Source of the DNA: an uncultured Ectothiorhodospiraceae bacterium
Lineage (GTDB): Bacteria > Pseudomonadota > Gammaproteobacteria > UBA6429 > Thiohalophilaceae
DNA: 57,454 nt
Assembly (NCBI GenBank): GCA_947258695.1
Contig: CAMYJG010000018.1
Coordinates: forward strand, 1-57,454
Reading direction: 5' to 3'
In this document: piece after piece, positions 56,289 to 57,454 of the stretch
Numbering within the stretch: position 1 is the first letter of the stretch
Layout: the number at the start of each line of letters is the position of its first letter
Notes under the pieces: model-generated
The model's input: only the letters and a program-made list of their open reading frames with translations
Database searches by the model: none
Told to the model about the DNA's origin: nothing
Made by a program: the position numbers and the translations under genes

Positions 56289-56601
56289 ATGCTCTACTCC
56301 TAGAACTTTTGTAGCGTTACAACAACTTGATTCATATTGAATCATTGCAGAGCAATCAAAGAGCTGCTTCCCAGCCAGTCATCATGCATATAGGTAAACT
56401 TTAGAGCGCGAGAAGAAACTTTTATGTGAGAATTATCACTTTTCTTAGAAAAAAAACTGACAATTACTGTGAGTAATTTATAATTTCTGTATATTAGGGC
56501 CAACCCGTGGAATAACGGGTAAGTGTATAATTTTTTTAAATATTTTATACGCAACCATAATATACACATACAAATACTAAGATATAAGATGATAATGAAT
56601 T
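56289..56601. other. Intergenic region with CRP-type site and hairpin
   Basis: This 313-bp divergent region holds a CRP-type dyad (56425-56440), a TTACT/AGTAA inverted repeat (56464-56476) and a 6-bp hairpin ACCCGT/ACGGGT (56503-56520). I see no convincing gene; an open frame here lacks any family signal. Confidence 0.5.
56425..56440. promoter_or_regulatory. CRP-type binding site upstream of the CRP-like gene
   Basis: TGTGA-GAATTA-TCACT matches TGTGA-N6-TCACA at nine of ten positions. It lies between the divergent DUF6316 gene and the CRP-type regulator, so autoregulation or control of DUF6316 is possible. Confidence 0.5.
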
Positions 56602-57315
56602 ATGACTGAAACCACGAAGATTACGCCCACTGTTATTAGTGGAATTGATGTTTTTCGCGACCTTTCACTCAGTGATTACGAATCATTATCACATATTCTT
56701 AAAGCGCATAATTACCAACCTGAACAACACATCATTACACTCGGTGAGGATACTCAGGATGTATATTTTATTATCAGCGGCAAAGTTCGTATAACTACTT
56801 TCACCTCTGGCGGCAAAGAAGTCACTTTTCAGGATATGAAAGCTGGCCAAATGTTTGGAGAACTTTCAGCAATAGATAGTCAGTCACGTTCAACAAATGT
56901 AGTCGCCTTATCTCAAACATTACTCGCCAAAGTATCATCAAAAGCTTTTTTCAATATTTTACGTGACTACCCCAAGGTGAACGAACATATATTACATCAA
57001 CTAACAGGTTTAATTCGCAAATTGGGAGACCGCATTGTTGAATTCAGCACCCACTCGGTAAAAAATCGTATCCATGCAGAACTATTAAGACTAGCTACTA
57101 ATAGTGGTATTGAAAATAACACTGCTGAAATAACACCTGCCCCTGCTCACCTGGATATCGCCAATCGAATTAGCACTCATCGCGAAGCCGTCTCACGTGA
57201 ACTTAGCGAATTAAACAAAAACGGTATTATAAAACGCGGAGAAAGAAAACTATTGATACAGGACATAGCCAAACTTAAAAGCCTGCTCAACCCACAAAAC
57301 CAGGAAATATTATAA
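56602..57315 (+). CDS. CRP/FNR-family transcriptional regulator (CRP type)
   Basis: The 237-residue protein has an N-terminal cyclic-nucleotide-binding domain with the phosphate-binding cassette FGELSAIDSQSRSTNVVA (Glu and Arg-Ser as in CRP). It ends in a winged helix-turn-helix DIANRISTHREAVSRELSELNKNGI. The recognition helix has R-E-x-x-x-R, as in CRP, and the N-terminus lacks the FNR iron-sulphur cysteines. It should therefore read TGTGA-type sites; two such sites are in this window. cAMP binding is likely but not proven. Confidence 0.9.
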   Translation: MTETTKITPTVISGIDVFRDLSLSDYESLSHILKAHNYQPEQHIITLGEDTQDVYFIISGKVRITTFTSGGKEVTFQDMKAGQMFGELSAIDSQSRSTNVVALSQTLLAKVSSKAFFNILRDYPKVNEHILHQLTGLIRKLGDRIVEFSTHSVKNRIHAELLRLATNSGIENNTAEITPAPAHLDIANRISTHREAVSRELSELNKNGIIKRGERKLLIQDIAKLKSLLNPQNQEIL

Positions 57316-57454
57316 CTGACAAAAATAGTTTATTGTCTAATATATAACGGATGTAGTAATCCCACTACTGCTAAAAAGCAATATCAAGAATTAGCTACCA
57401 GTTAAACTATTAGCTATATAACTAAAAGCAATAAATTTTTCCGCTAATAATCAC

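Noticed and set aside
56342-56569. Minus-strand frame of 75 codons upstream of DUF6316
   Set aside because: No ribosome site, no family signal, and it covers the CRP-type site and hairpin; likely non-coding.

Overview
The window is about 57 kb of a moderately AT-rich bacterial chromosome. Gene content and order point to a gammaproteobacterium. The block gyrA–serC–pheA–hisC–tyrA–aroA–cmk–rpsA–ihfB, the divergent mtaD–ubiG–mupP run ending in a yciK-type gene, and folD/cysS/ppiB/lpxH next to a Pro-Arg-His tRNA cluster are layouts known from Pseudomonas and its relatives. A monomeric NADP-isocitrate dehydrogenase, an assimilatory nitrate reductase and hopanoid-type squalene genes (hpnC, hpnD, hpnE) suggest a free-living aerobic or facultative organism. 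I cannot name the genus from the sequence. No phage, insertion sequence or CRISPR array is visible.

Layout. 1-1400: an astacin-like protease lacking its C-terminal part, then a minus-strand tRNA operon (Pro, Arg, His) with a textbook promoter and terminator. 1478-8802: folD, an accessory TPR/Sel1 trio, cysS, then two tandem cyclophilins and lpxH. 8804-14455: a lipoprotein, a DUF455 ferritin-like protein, a small membrane protein with its own promoter and terminator, an orphan membrane protein and a GGDEF-EAL protein. 14634-31371: nasA, then the minus-strand supercluster ihfB, rpsA, cmk, manC, aroA, tyrA, hisC, pheA, serA, serC, gyrA. 31739-40197: plus-strand mtaD, ubiG, mupP, rmuC, hpnC, hpnD, hpnE and yciK. 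40234-41162: an AT-rich pair that looks like a toxic cysteine-hydrolase effector and its exported immunity protein. 41245-45610: icd followed by yeeN and four small genes including HNH and GIY-YIG nucleases. 46226-53957: a GDSL hydrolase, an Mrr-like protein without its catalytic lysine, a stomatin/NfeD pair, DUF6316, a hexose-phosphate mutarotase, a DUF2235 hydrolase, a TraB/GumN protein and a DUF2452-like protein. 54228-57315: a Y-family DNA polymerase coupled to a short SRAP protein, a second DUF6316 gene and a CRP-type regulator.

How the genes work together. The minus-strand supercluster joins serine synthesis (serC, serA) to aromatic amino acid synthesis (pheA, hisC, tyrA, aroA), nucleotide supply (cmk), GDP-mannose supply (manC) and the translation/nucleoid proteins S1 and IHF. 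HpnD, HpnC and HpnE together turn farnesyl diphosphate into squalene; the cyclase that would make hopanoids is not in the window. The polymerase–SRAP pair is probably a DNA-damage tolerance module.

Most interesting items: the polymerase–mini-SRAP operon with a repeated-half-site operator that is not the usual gammaproteobacterial LexA box; the candidate effector–immunity pair; the small-nuclease operon behind icd; the Mrr-like protein with a substituted active site; an FNR-type promoter in front of a Sel1 gene; and two families of palindromic dispersed repeats, one built on a 9-bp period. All functional statements are from reading the sequence; no database search was run.
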